DNA from: Hyphomicrobiales bacterium | GTDB lineage: Bacteria; Pseudomonadota; Alphaproteobacteria; Rhizobiales; Rhizobiaceae | Reading direction: 5' to 3' | Length of the DNA stretch: 64,000 nucleotides | Assembly (NCBI GenBank): GCA_021775415.1 | Contig: JAJFHV010000004.1 | Location: 124,001 to 188,000 of the forward strand | Shown here: positions 46,374 to 55,375 of the stretch, in pieces | Layout of the letters: the number at the start of each line of letters is the position of its first letter | Position numbering within the stretch: position 1 is the stretch's first letter | The notes under the pieces: model-generated | What the model was told of the DNA's origin: nothing | What the model saw: only the letters and a program-made list of their open reading frames with translations | The model's database searches: none | Made by a program: the position numbers and the translations under genes

Positions 46374-47603
46374 CTAGCGACCGAGCAGGTGCTTTGCCTT
46401 CTTTTTCAACCAGACTTGTCGCTCAAGGGCAGCGCATATCTTAGCCGCCGCATGGTTATTTGCTCCAAGCCCAATGGCCAGACTGCCCATTTTAATGCGA
46501 TCCGGCCAAAACTGGTTGGCGGTAACATTTGTATCTACGGCGAGAGAATCCACACCTTTAAATCCCGGGGTTTGCATCAGTTGATTGTTCACATGTGTGA
46601 TCAGCTGAACGCCAACCGAGTATTGGTAGTAGGACTCATCAAAAGCAATTTTCCAGGGATAATAGTATCCACCGGCGCGAAACACGATCATGGTAGCGAC
46701 GGCTTTGCCATTCAGGCGCAGCGAAGAGATTTGGCATCGATTTTCCTGAACCATGTTGGCAACTGCTTGTCTTGCAAATGCAGCAGTGGTTCTGATGCGT
46801 TGCAGTGACGTGCCGCGCTTGCCTTTCCAGCCACGACTTTCGAGCAGCAAAAACTCTTCAAACCGGACCATTGCATCAGAAAATTTGTAGGCGGTTTCAA
46901 ATTCCACCTTTCCCAATCCGGACAGATTTTCCATTGCCCGACGAAGCCTTTGTCGTCGCTTGCCGCTGATGTGGATTTGATCGTAGGACCCGGACTGCAG
47001 CGGCTGCAACCCGGCGCGTTCGTGGGGGCAACAGATTTCGACTTGATCGGCAAGGAGTGAAGAATTGAGAACAGCTTTTGTAAAAGCTGCTTCAAGGTTC
47101 AAGTCTTCAAACAAGATGGCGGGAAAATCGGTGGTCTCGATGCTCATCAAGGCCTGTGCCAATCTTTCAACCACCAGGTCTACTTCGCAGGGGTCCACCA
47201 AAGGTGTAGAGATTGGTGCATATAAATGACTCCATATCCGCAATGTTTTTTTTCGGGGAAATCCACACTGCTCCATTTGGGCTGGCGCGAAGAATTTCAA
47301 TGCTTCCGTATCGCCGATGGTTTCTGTCAAAACAAGGAACCGCTTGTCCTTCGAACCAAGGCGATCTGCGGCAGCCGAGAGAAACGGTACATCGAAAAAC
47401 GGGTTTGGCGGAACAGCAAGATTTGCAAGAGTGGCAATCGCATTCTGCAATTCTGCACTGGCAAGGGATTCAACCAGGGCAAGGGTCCATTTGCTGGAAT
47501 CCAGACTGGCAAGTTCGGCAAGGATCCGCGATTGTGATCCAAAGCCCGTCCCTGCAGTTACCGCATGCAGCCTTGATCTGGTTTGCTCATTCGGTTTGCT
47601 CAT
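46374..47603 (-). CDS. GNAT/FemAB-fold acetyltransferase (BioF2/CelD-like)
   Basis: A 409-residue cytoplasmic protein. The N-terminal half resembles the unnamed first GNAT-like domain of CelD/BcsL-type proteins (PFFDVPFLSAAADRL). The second half has the BioF2-type acetyltransferase pattern: KRRQRLRRAMENLSGLG, FEEFLLLESRGWKGKRGTSL, ISSLRLNGKAVATMIVFRAGGYYYPWKIAFDESYYQYSVGVQL. Such proteins acylate surface polysaccharides or join amino acids to them. It overlaps the flippase stop by four bases and so belongs with a glycan-export step. No ligand-specific residues are readable. Confidence 0.8.
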   Translation of the reverse strand: MSKPNEQTRSRLHAVTAGTGFGSQSRILAELASLDSSKWTLALVESLASAELQNAIATLANLAVPPNPFFDVPFLSAAADRLGSKDKRFLVLTETIGDTEALKFFAPAQMEQCGFPRKKTLRIWSHLYAPISTPLVDPCEVDLVVERLAQALMSIETTDFPAILFEDLNLEAAFTKAVLNSSLLADQVEICCPHERAGLQPLQSGSYDQIHISGKRRQRLRRAMENLSGLGKVEFETAYKFSDAMVRFEEFLLLESRGWKGKRGTSLQRIRTTAAFARQAVANMVQENRCQISSLRLNGKAVATMIVFRAGGYYYPWKIAFDESYYQYSVGVQLITHVNNQLMQTPGFKGVDSLAVDTNVTANQFWPDRIKMGSLAIGLGANNHAAAKICAALERQVWLKKKAKHLLGR

Positions 47604-49024
47604 CCGCCCGCTCCTGCAGATTGTGCATGCTCGTTTTTTTGCGGGATGATGAATGCGTGAATTCCCAGGGTTTTTCTGGCAGCGATATGTAAAGCGGTAC
47701 TCTCAAAGGCGAGGGCAAATGTTGTTGCGATTGCTGCACCATGCAGGCCAAACATTGGAATGAGAGAGAAGTTGAGACCGATATTGACGAACAATGTTGC
47801 GGCATAGATGCCTGCACACGCTGTTTGCCGTTCAGTCATCATCAAGAGTGCTTCTGCGGGGCCTACACTTGAGCGGATCACAATGCCGACAGCCAATATC
47901 CAGATCAGGCTTTCTCCGCGGGTGAATTCCGATCCAAACAGCATAAGAAAATACTTGCCGAACACCATCATGAAAATCGCCAGCAACAGTGATGGCCAGA
48001 AGGTCCACGTAACGGTCTTTTGCACGAATTCCTTGAACTCATCTATTTTTCCGGATGCATAATAAGCGCTGTAACGGTGTGAGACAGCTGCCCGGACTGC
48101 AAAGTAAACGAAGTGGACCAGTGCCAGAACCTTGGCGCTGGCAAAATAAACGGCTGTATCTTCCGGTCTCATCAACAGGCTGACAAACAGAATATCGACC
48201 GAGGTCTGGACGTAGTAAAATCCTTCCACCAAAAACATTGGAAGTGCCGTCATTATCCAGTAACGGATTCGGTACTCAGGCTTTGCTTTAGGCAGGGATT
48301 GGCCAAGTTTTATATAGAGCGAGACAAATTGGCCCAGGGTTGTGCCATAGGTTGCTATGATTGCAGACCACATCGCGGTCTTTGCGGAAGCGGGGTATCC
48401 TAAAAATAGTGCAAGGCCCATCACCGCCAGGATACCGACGGGGCGAATAATATAGGTGGGCACAAATGCAATTTTTGGCCAGTTGAATGCCCGCGAGACC
48501 CCATCGAGAACCCCGGGGAGTGAAATCATTGGCAGGCAAATGGCAGCCAAATAGATCGGCACGACAAAATACTGCGTTACCATTTCAGAAAAATTGTAGA
48601 GAATCCAAGCGCCTGTAGCTGCCAAAACGGTTGAAGCAGCAAACGAGATCACAACGCTGGATATGATGATGCCCTGTAGCAGTCCCGGTTGCTTTTTTTC
48701 ACTGTATTCTGCGACAAACCGAATGGCAGCTGATGGAAAGCCGAAGCCAGCGAGGGTTGCCAAAACCATCACTCCAACCCAAATGGCAACGAAAATTCCA
48801 TATTCAAAGCTGCCCAGCCAACGGGCAAGGAGAACCTGCGAAAGGAATGCAATGAGCGCGCTTGCCACCCGAATTATGAAAATAATGAGCGCAATTCGTT
48901 GGGATTGGGCGCTGCTGTCAGAACCATTGGCAAACTGGTCCGTCATGCGCAGCAATGGCATAGCCCGTTTTGCCAGCGCATCAGGCAAATGTTTGCCGAT
49001 GGACTCCGTTAAATTTATCGCCAC
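47600..49024 (-). CDS. Oligosaccharide flippase (Wzx/MVF-type polysaccharide transporter)
   Basis: A 474-residue membrane protein with about 12-14 hydrophobic segments. The N-terminal ASALIAFLSQVLLARWLGSFEYGIFVAIW is the typical Wzx opening, and GFGFPSAAIRFVAEY follows. It moves a lipid-linked glycan across the inner membrane. I chose the GTG at 49024 because GGAGGG lies 5-6 nt upstream; an ATG at 49057 is an alternative that lacks a site. It is coupled (ATGA) to the acetyltransferase gene. No glycosyltransferase or polymerase is adjacent, so the two form an isolated modification/export pair. Confidence 0.85.
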   Translation of the reverse strand: MAINLTESIGKHLPDALAKRAMPLLRMTDQFANGSDSSAQSQRIALIIFIIRVASALIAFLSQVLLARWLGSFEYGIFVAIWVGVMVLATLAGFGFPSAAIRFVAEYSEKKQPGLLQGIIISSVVISFAASTVLAATGAWILYNFSEMVTQYFVVPIYLAAICLPMISLPGVLDGVSRAFNWPKIAFVPTYIIRPVGILAVMGLALFLGYPASAKTAMWSAIIATYGTTLGQFVSLYIKLGQSLPKAKPEYRIRYWIMTALPMFLVEGFYYVQTSVDILFVSLLMRPEDTAVYFASAKVLALVHFVYFAVRAAVSHRYSAYYASGKIDEFKEFVQKTVTWTFWPSLLLAIFMMVFGKYFLMLFGSEFTRGESLIWILAVGIVIRSSVGPAEALLMMTERQTACAGIYAATLFVNIGLNFSLIPMFGLHGAAIATTFALAFESTALHIAARKTLGIHAFIIPQKNEHAQSAGAGG

Positions 49025-49108
49025 AACTACCCTCCGGAAGAGAGCGCAATTGTACATTAAAAGCGTTTAACAAAGTGTTTGAGCTGAATGTCGCCGATTA
49101 CACGTGTT

Positions 49109-49648
49109 TTAACCGCCAAATCCACCCGATTTGAGGAATGCTATCTCTGCCGGTGAAGTATGGCGCCCCAATACGGCATTTCGGTGTGGAAACCGGCCAA
49201 ATCTCGCAATTATCGCCCGATGAATGATCGCTGATTTAACTGAGCCGACATCCCCATCGGCATGCATTAGCAGCAAGCATTGCTCCTGATCCCCAATTTT
49301 TTCTGAATGCATAAGGGGCAGATAGATGAAGTTTTTGAGCTCAGGATCGACCTTTTGATCGAATTTCTGCTCAATTGCACTTTTTGCGATGTCGAGTGCC
49401 ATTTGATCCTGGGCAAAGCTTTTGGCATCGCCGCGAAACAGATTTCTGGAGAATTGGTCGAGTAAAATTATCAGGGCAAGGGCATTATCCGGGTCGGTTT
49501 CCCAACTGGAAAATTTGCCAGCGCTTGCGTTTGCGTGCGCCTTCTCAAAATTCTCCTTGATTTGCCGGTCGACATTATCATCCTTCTTCCACCAGCCTTT
49601 TGGCCCAATAGATCGCCAGAATTCAAGGATTTCAGCTGGTTTTTTCAT
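49109..49648 (-). CDS. DUF924 family protein
   Basis: A 179-residue all-helical protein with the family's pattern: ILEFWRSIGPKGWWKKDD at the start, ALALIILLDQFSRNLFRGDAKSFAQD, FIYLPLMHSEKIGDQEQCL and RFGRFPHRNAVLGRHTSPAE near the end. The length is complete. The fold is TPR-like; no function is established. Stands alone between the flippase and the TusA-like gene. Confidence 0.9.
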   Translation of the reverse strand: MKKPAEILEFWRSIGPKGWWKKDDNVDRQIKENFEKAHANASAGKFSSWETDPDNALALIILLDQFSRNLFRGDAKSFAQDQMALDIAKSAIEQKFDQKVDPELKNFIYLPLMHSEKIGDQEQCLLLMHADGDVGSVKSAIIHRAIIARFGRFPHRNAVLGRHTSPAEIAFLKSGGFGG

Positions 49649-49742
49649 GCACTAACTATTGGTAATTGATAAAAGAATATCTTATTGATCGGTTTCAGCC
49701 CGCGTCAACATTTAATGGTTGGCCAATGCCTGGAAGACATGA

Positions 49743-49976
49743 ATGAGTGAAGAACAAATTCCGGTCCTTGATCTTAGAGGCCTGAAGTGCCCGTTGCCGG
49801 TGCTCAAGGCCAGAAAATCGATGCAGCCAATGAAGGCCGGTGAGAAAATCTGGCTTGAAACAACCGATCCGCTGGCAGTGATTGATGTGCCGGCATTTTG
49901 CAACGAAAATGGCCATCATCTATTGGAAACTGTCGAATCCGCAGACCAACACCGGTTTTTAATCGAGCGTGGATAA
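49743..49976 (+). CDS. TusA/SirA-family sulfurtransferase
   Basis: A 77-residue protein with VLDLRGLKCPLPVLKARKSM, the CPxP motif with sulfur-carrying Cys at residue 18, and WLETTDPLAVIDVPAFCNENGHHLL completing the two-layer fold. The family passes persulfide sulfur in tRNA thiolation, molybdenum cofactor synthesis or sulfur oxidation; isolated alphaproteobacterial members have no settled role. No other sulfur gene is next to it. It is convergent with the CobW-type gene. Confidence 0.9.
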   Translation: MSEEQIPVLDLRGLKCPLPVLKARKSMQPMKAGEKIWLETTDPLAVIDVPAFCNENGHHLLETVESADQHRFLIERG

Positions 49977-49993
49977 TTTGCCATCTGGCGTGC

Positions 49994-51016
49994 TCAGGAT
50001 TGGTTAAATCCGGGGACTGAAAGCGGATTATTATCGATTGCCTCGAAGTCTGGCGTATCGATTGAAACTTTGCCACTGAGACTATCAAATATCCTGCGGA
50101 TTATTGATGGATCCATATCCTGAACGATTACTACCAATGCCGTTTTTTCTGCTCCCGGGGACCACTTTTTCAAATATTCCGGCTGGTGCATGATGTGGCC
50201 TGACACCTGCAACACCAGGGGTTGATCAGGTTTTTCTGTGGTTAGGACCAAACCTTTGATCCTCAGGATGTTATCGCCATATTGACCGAGAATGTGGCTA
50301 ATAATGCGCTCAATCACTGCCAGTGGGAGGGGTGAGGCGCATTGTAATGTGGTGGACTTATAGGTCCTGTCGTGACCGATTGTAATTTTGTCCGCAGCAA
50401 TGTCTGGTGTTGCGTTGATTTCCAGAATATCGGGTGAAATCGACTTGTGATGGCAGGTGTTGAGGATCACTGCCGACGGATTGATACGTTTCAACAGGGT
50501 TTCTGCCTGCTGAGTGTTTCGGGATTTCGCAGGTTCGTCCAGCATATCGGCTTTGGTGAGCAGGATTATATCGCCGAGTGCCAATTGTCTCCTTGCGTCC
50601 TGGTACTCCTGGATAAGATTTTCACCGCGAACAAGATCAAACACGACCAACGTTGCAGCAAGTTTGAGTTTTGCTGCGAGATTGGGGTGAGCAGTGATTG
50701 CCTGCATGACCGGCAGGGGATCGGCAATTCCGGTGGTCTCAATGATGATCCGCTCACAATCAAGGTCAGCCACATCCTGAAGTGTGTCGACCAATTCGCC
50801 GCGGATACTGCAACACAGACACCCGTTGGCCAGCTCTATGATTGTGTCAGTGCTGCGTTCGACAAGCAGATGATCAAGCGCCACCTCTCCAAACTCGTTG
50901 ATGATAACCAGGGTGTTGGAAAATTCCGGCAAGTTTAAGAGCTGGTTGAGAAATGTGGTCTTTCCGGAGCCGAGAAATCCCGAAAGGATGTGTACGGGTG
51001 TCTTTAGGGAGTTCAC
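49994..51016 (-). CDS. CobW/COG0523-family metal-chaperone GTPase
   Basis: A 340-residue G3E GTPase: Walker A GFLGSGKTTF, the metal-binding GCLCCSIRGEL (CxCC), Walker B-like IIIETTGIADP and the guanine motif LTKAD; the C-terminal CobW_C domain follows from about 215. Family members deliver zinc, cobalt or iron to target proteins; no His-rich tract is present. I chose the GTG at 51016, with AGGA 7 nt upstream; a TTG three bases earlier is possible. It begins 9 nt after the stop of the D-Ala-D-Ala carboxypeptidase and is almost certainly co-transcribed with it. Confidence 0.88.
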   Translation of the reverse strand: MNSLKTPVHILSGFLGSGKTTFLNQLLNLPEFSNTLVIINEFGEVALDHLLVERSTDTIIELANGCLCCSIRGELVDTLQDVADLDCERIIIETTGIADPLPVMQAITAHPNLAAKLKLAATLVVFDLVRGENLIQEYQDARRQLALGDIILLTKADMLDEPAKSRNTQQAETLLKRINPSAVILNTCHHKSISPDILEINATPDIAADKITIGHDRTYKSTTLQCASPLPLAVIERIISHILGQYGDNILRIKGLVLTTEKPDQPLVLQVSGHIMHQPEYLKKWSPGAEKTALVVIVQDMDPSIIRRIFDSLSGKVSIDTPDFEAIDNNPLSVPGFNQS

Positions 51017-51025
51017 CAAAATTTC

Positions 51026-52198
51026 CTATCTGGGCCTCGGGGTAGGCACCGGTACCCAATTCTTGGCGTGCTGAATTAGCGTTGCTCCCAATTTGGTGGT
51101 TTCCACCATCTGAACCCCCGGGCTCTTTTGCGGAACCGGCACCCTTCCGGGCAATTTGAATGCGGCAGTAAAATAGGCGTCGCTTGGTTCCGCATCAACG
51201 CCTCCTGTGAAGATTGTCAAAATTTTGCCTTCGACCAGATTCTCCACCAGATATTCTGATTTGATAGCCGCCTTGCCGCCTGCCGGATCATAGCGGGCCT
51301 TGCGTACCTTTTCAGTGCAAAGGATTGGCCGCATGTTTTTTGCGTCCTTACCAAGTGCTGGCTCTGCATAGATATGGGTGGATCCGGAGTACTTTCCCTC
51401 AAATCCATCGAGTAAGAGCTTCGCTGCGTCTTCTGCCCGCTCTGTCTGCGAACCGGTTCCCAGGACGACTGCAATGAGCGTTGTTTCACCCCGTGTTGCA
51501 CTTGCGACCATGTTGTATCCCGCTGCACATACGAAACCGGTTTTCATACCGTTGGCACCCCGTAACCGCTCCAGGAGCAAATTATATGAGTAATGGTTTT
51601 TTTTACCGGCCAGGATTGCAGTTGCTGCGAACATTGGTGCGTATTCAGGAAATTCCTGTTTGATGTGCAGCGAAAGCAGCGCCATGTCCCGGGCTGAAGT
51701 GTATTGGTTGGCATTGTGCAGGCCATTGGCATTTACGAATCGCGTGTTCACAAGTCCCAATCGCCGGGCTTCAGCGTTCATGCGTGCAACGAAGTTTTCA
51801 AGCGTGCCTGCAACCGCTTCTGCCAGTGCGACAGAGACATCATTTGCACTTTTTACAATGATGATCTTGAGAGCGTTATCGACCCGCAATTGGGCACCGC
51901 GTTTGTACCCCATCTTGCCGGGTGGCTGGCTTGCAGCCTTTTTGGAAATGATTACCGGTGAACCATCTTCCAGTTCCTGATTGCGAATTGCACGGAAGGT
52001 TACGTAAGCCGTCATCAGTTTGGTGAGTGAAGCGGGATACCAGCGGTGGTTTGCCTTGTTTTGAGTAAGAATTTTGCCGTTTGCAGCATCAATTAATATG
52101 TAAGGTTGAGATGCCCAGGCACCGGTCGGCAGCACCAACAGGCAAAGAACCAGTGCCAGACAGCAGATTGTGGAATAACGAAAGCCGTTCAAATTCAT
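51026..52198 (-). CDS. D-alanyl-D-alanine carboxypeptidase (S11 family, DacC/DacF-like)
   Basis: A 390-residue exported penicillin-binding protein that trims the last D-Ala from peptidoglycan stems. Signal peptide to about residue 29 (GAWA|S). Active-site motifs: S57-L-T-K60, S117-A-N119 (usually SGN) and K219-T-G. A C-terminal region to residue 390 ends in a Pro/Arg-rich tail without a clear amphipathic anchor. It is the first gene of a two-gene unit with the CobW-type GTPase. Confidence 0.92.
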   Translation of the reverse strand: MNLNGFRYSTICCLALVLCLLVLPTGAWASQPYILIDAANGKILTQNKANHRWYPASLTKLMTAYVTFRAIRNQELEDGSPVIISKKAASQPPGKMGYKRGAQLRVDNALKIIIVKSANDVSVALAEAVAGTLENFVARMNAEARRLGLVNTRFVNANGLHNANQYTSARDMALLSLHIKQEFPEYAPMFAATAILAGKKNHYSYNLLLERLRGANGMKTGFVCAAGYNMVASATRGETTLIAVVLGTGSQTERAEDAAKLLLDGFEGKYSGSTHIYAEPALGKDAKNMRPILCTEKVRKARYDPAGGKAAIKSEYLVENLVEGKILTIFTGGVDAEPSDAYFTAAFKLPGRVPVPQKSPGVQMVETTKLGATLIQHAKNWVPVPTPRPR

Positions 52199-52284
52199 TT
52201 CCTAAGTATCAATTCCGGTTTGTATTTCGATGAAAAATCATTCACCATCCCTAACTTGTATGGTGAAGTTTGTCAGGATCGCAA

Positions 52285-53451
52285 ATGCCAATAATCAACC
52301 GAATGGCCGAATTGCAAGATGAAATAACCGGATGGCGCAGAGACATTCATGCGTCACCCGAGCTTATGTATGATGTTCATGAGACGGCCGCCCTGGTCAG
52401 TGAGAAACTCAAGCAATTTGGTTGCGATGAAGTGGTGGCAAAAGTTGGGCGCACCGGGGTTGTAGGCGTCATTTACGGTAATGGCAGGAAATCCGGCAAG
52501 GTTATTGGAATGCGCGCCGACATGGATGCATTGCCGATCAATGAAGCAACCGGCAAGCCCTATGCTTCCAAAACTCCGGGCAAAATGCATGCCTGCGGTC
52601 ATGATGGACACACGGCAATGTTGTTGGGTGCTGCGAAGTATCTTGCTGAAACACGTAATTTTGATGGCAGTGCGGTGATGATCTTCCAACCGGCAGAGGA
52701 AGGCGGAGCTGGCGGCAAAGCCATGGTAGATGATGGTCTGATGGAACGCTTCGGGATTGAGGAAGTCTACGGACTGCATAATTATCCAAGCCTGCCCGTG
52801 GGTGAGTTTGCCATCAAATCAGGCCCGATAATGGCGGCGACTGATGATTTTTTTGTGACAATCAAAGGAAGAGGCGGCCATTCGGCGATGCCTCATCTGG
52901 GGGTTGATCCGGTGGTGATTGCGGCACAGGTAATAAACGGGTTTCAGGCAATCGTATCGCGCAATGTTACACCGCTTGGTTCTCTGGTTATCTCGACTAC
53001 CGTACTCAAGGCAGGTACGGCAACAAACGTCATTCCCAATACGGTTGAATTGTCGGGTACCATCCGCACGCTTGATCCGGAAATACGGGAATTTGCGGCG
53101 AAACGTCTGCGGGAAGTTTGTGAAGGGATTTGCAGTGCCAATGGTGCAGAGGTGCAAGTTAAGATTGAAAGCGGTTATCCGGTAACTGTAAATCACGCGG
53201 ACCAGACGGAGACCGCAGTAAAAATTGCCGGAATGATTGCTGGTGAGAAGAATGTGGACTCTGACATCGAGGCCACCATGGGTGGGGAAGATTTTTCCTT
53301 CATGCTTATGGAACGGCCCGGTGCATTCATCTTTATGGGTAATGGAGACACAGCCAGCCTGCATCATCCTGAATATGATTTTAATGACGAGGCAATTCCT
53401 TACGGAACATCTTACTGGGCCAAGCTGGCTGAAACCCTGATGCCTGCCTGA
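52285..53451 (+). CDS. M20-family aminoacylase/amidohydrolase
   Basis: A 388-residue metallo-hydrolase. The metal-binding MHACGHDGHTAMLLGAA, PAEEGGAGGKAMVDDG (catalytic Glu) and a lid domain (ATDDFFVTIKGRGGHSAMPH) are followed by MGGEDFSFMLMERPGAF with further metal ligands. The family hydrolyses N-acyl amino acids or indole-3-acetyl-amino acids (hippurate hydrolase type). I chose the ATG at 52285 (AGGA upstream) over a TTG at 52270. Divergent from the carboxypeptidase gene. Confidence 0.92.
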   Translation: MPIINRMAELQDEITGWRRDIHASPELMYDVHETAALVSEKLKQFGCDEVVAKVGRTGVVGVIYGNGRKSGKVIGMRADMDALPINEATGKPYASKTPGKMHACGHDGHTAMLLGAAKYLAETRNFDGSAVMIFQPAEEGGAGGKAMVDDGLMERFGIEEVYGLHNYPSLPVGEFAIKSGPIMAATDDFFVTIKGRGGHSAMPHLGVDPVVIAAQVINGFQAIVSRNVTPLGSLVISTTVLKAGTATNVIPNTVELSGTIRTLDPEIREFAAKRLREVCEGICSANGAEVQVKIESGYPVTVNHADQTETAVKIAGMIAGEKNVDSDIEATMGGEDFSFMLMERPGAFIFMGNGDTASLHHPEYDFNDEAIPYGTSYWAKLAETLMPA

Positions 53452-53575
53452 TTAATACAATTTTTCGCGATTGTTTGGTGATGTGATGAATGGCACATCG
53501 TTTGGATTTCTCCATGGTTATGTTGGTTTCATGAGAAGGGCGACCACCCTTCATGGATCAGGAAGGACCAGAACA

Positions 53576-53902
53576 ATGAACATCCAGACAATCAAAAGTA
53601 CCGCAATCGCCGCAGTTGCTGCAGTTTCAATCGCAAGTTTTGCAACCGTTGCTTCAACCCAATCCGCTAATGCAGGCAGCAAATTCTGGAAAGGCGCCGC
53701 CGCCGTTGCTGTTGGAGCTATTGTCGTCGGTGGAATTATTCATAACAACCGCCGTAACAACCACAATCATGGCTATAATTCAAACTGGAATGCCCATGTT
53801 AACTGGTGCTATGACCATCGTCCACGCTATCGTGCGTCAGACAATTCTTTCCGCCGCAATGGTCAGCATCGGCGGGAATGCTTCTCACCCTACTACAACT
53901 AG
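53576..53902 (+). CDS. BA14K-family envelope protein
   Basis: A 108-residue protein. It has a signal peptide ending ANA|G (residue 33), a Gly/Ala-rich hydrophobic stretch at 39-55, an Asn/His-rich linker, and the C-terminal BA14K signature HVNWCYDHRPRYRASDNSF ... RRECFSPY with C78 and C102. In Brucella the namesake is a lectin-like surface antigen; the family is centred on Hyphomicrobiales. I chose the ATG at 53576, downstream of AGGAAGG, because it directly starts the signal peptide; the frame extends to 53471. A strong terminator follows. Confidence 0.88.
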   Translation: MNIQTIKSTAIAAVAAVSIASFATVASTQSANAGSKFWKGAAAVAVGAIVVGGIIHNNRRNNHNHGYNSNWNAHVNWCYDHRPRYRASDNSFRRNGQHRRECFSPYYN

Positions 53903-53920
53903 ATTGTAGGCTGAATCATA

Positions 53921-53949
53921 AAAAACCCCCGGTTTTGCCGGGGGTTTTT
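53921..53949. terminator. Bidirectional intrinsic terminator
   Basis: A stem of AAAAACCCCCGG and CCGGGGGTTTTT around a 5-nt loop stands 18 nt after the BA14K stop and 23 nt after the stop of the convergent crp/fnr gene. A-runs and T-runs flank the G+C core on both strands, so it can serve both genes. Confidence 0.92.
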
Positions 53950-53972
53950 GTTTGTCTAAATGTTCCAGCGAC

Positions 53973-54656
53973 CTACTCGTCCCAGGCGTCGGAAATTCGT
54001 TTTTGTAATTCTGCCACGTTGACGATAACCAGCGCGCCGCGGGTCTTTTCAAAAATCCCTTGCTTGTTCAAGGCGTTTACTTCGCGTGAAACCACTTCTC
54101 GTCTTGTGCCGATACGTTCAGCAAGTTCCCGCTGGGTCGGTGGTGGGCTGACGCTTCTTTGGTCCGGATTACCTGGCCTTGGTTTGGAGAGGCGAAGCAA
54201 TTCAGCGTAAAGCCGGTGTTTGGCTTGCAGGAACGACTGCTCTGCCAGGCGCATATTGAGGGTTCGAACGCGCTGGGCCAAAACTTTCATGACCTTCATG
54301 TTTATCTCGTTGGACTTTTCGATCAACTCCAAAAAAATCTTCTGTGGGACAATGCAAATCCTGGTCTTTGTCAGCGTTGTCACGTTGGCGCTGCGCATCT
54401 CATTGTCAATTGCAGCAAGTTCTCCGAAGAAATCTCCCGGCACCATTTCACACAGGATAACTTCCTTGCCAACGGCAAACCGGTTGATGATCCTTACGAT
54501 GCCGGAAACGACAAAGCGCACCTCGGTGGTTTCCTCATCGATGTCGATCACCAGTTCGTGGGCTTCATAATCCTTCCAAAGGCATGCGCGACCCAGTCGT
54601 TCGCCTTCTTCTGCATCAAGTGATGAAAACAGTGGGATATTGCTCAAATTTTCCAT
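53973..54656 (-). CDS. Crp/Fnr-family transcriptional regulator
   Basis: A 227-residue regulator: a cyclic-nucleotide-type beta-roll at about 10-120 (MVPGDFFGELAAIDNEMRSANV is the phosphate-cassette region), the dimer helix near 125-150, and a winged helix at 160-215 (PPTQRELAERIGTRREVVSREVNAL). No Fnr-type cysteine cluster is seen, so it is not an iron-sulfur oxygen sensor; the G-E-L-A ... R pattern is near that of cAMP-binding members, but the ligand is open. It shares a terminator with the BA14K gene; 212 nt separates it from the divergent dctQM. Confidence 0.92.
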   Translation of the reverse strand: MENLSNIPLFSSLDAEEGERLGRACLWKDYEAHELVIDIDEETTEVRFVVSGIVRIINRFAVGKEVILCEMVPGDFFGELAAIDNEMRSANVTTLTKTRICIVPQKIFLELIEKSNEINMKVMKVLAQRVRTLNMRLAEQSFLQAKHRLYAELLRLSKPRPGNPDQRSVSPPPTQRELAERIGTRREVVSREVNALNKQGIFEKTRGALVIVNVAELQKRISDAWDE

Positions 54657-54868
54657 AGCTGGCCCCTAAACCGGCGGTAAAAACATCAACGTGCCCATTG
54701 TTTACGACCTACCCCATTTACGGTCGATGTGAGCAAAATGGATGATTGCTCAATTATATGCACAACTCAAGTGGCAGCTTTGCTTGCATTGTCTATTCAA
54801 CGAACGATTGATGCGGAGTTGCACGAACACTGCTTGCTGGATACGCGCGAAAAAGGCACTTTGCTGAC

Positions 54869-55375
54869 ATGTTTGAATTTATCACCAAATTCGCTGATCG
54901 GCTGGATCGCATCACGCGTTTTTTTTGCGCGATGCTTGTTGCCGGGTTCTTCGGACTAATGCTGGCTGGAGTTGTTCTGCGACAGGTATTTGCCAGTGGA
55001 TCAGTCATTTTGCAGGACTTGTCCGCTTATTGCTTTGCAGTATTGGTGATGCTTTCAGTGCCCGTGGCCCTTGCTGCCAACCGGCATGTGCGGGTTGATA
55101 TCCTAACCCGGTGGTGGTCACCACGTGCCAACCGTTTCCTTCAATTCCTGTCATTTTGGGTATTTTTGTTGCCGGTTTGCCTATTGATCTTGGTTCAGGT
55201 TTTTCCTGATCTCATTTTCTCATGGAAAATCCGGGAAGGTTCTGGCGAGCCGGAAGGACTAGGCGGTTATTTTCTGGTGAAATCCGTTCTTCCGCTAGCA
55301 TTTATATTTTTGATCCTGCAGGGTTTTGTACATGGGTATCGGGCGAAGGCCAGCTGCAAGGATTTGTCTGAATGA
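54869..55375 (+). CDS. dctQ: TRAP transporter small permease (DctQ), unit without dctP
   Basis: A 168-residue, four-segment protein of normal length with the motif ALAANRHVRVDIL (H-x-x-V-D) and VVLRQVFASGSVILQDLS. It starts a two-gene dctQ-dctM unit whose ends overlap by four bases (ATGA). No binding-protein gene lies before or after it; the next gene downstream is glutaryl-CoA dehydrogenase. The partner DctP must be elsewhere. The ribosome site AAAGG is rather far (about 13 nt). Confidence 0.88.
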   Translation: MFEFITKFADRLDRITRFFCAMLVAGFFGLMLAGVVLRQVFASGSVILQDLSAYCFAVLVMLSVPVALAANRHVRVDILTRWWSPRANRFLQFLSFWVFLLPVCLLILVQVFPDLIFSWKIREGSGEPEGLGGYFLVKSVLPLAFIFLILQGFVHGYRAKASCKDLSE

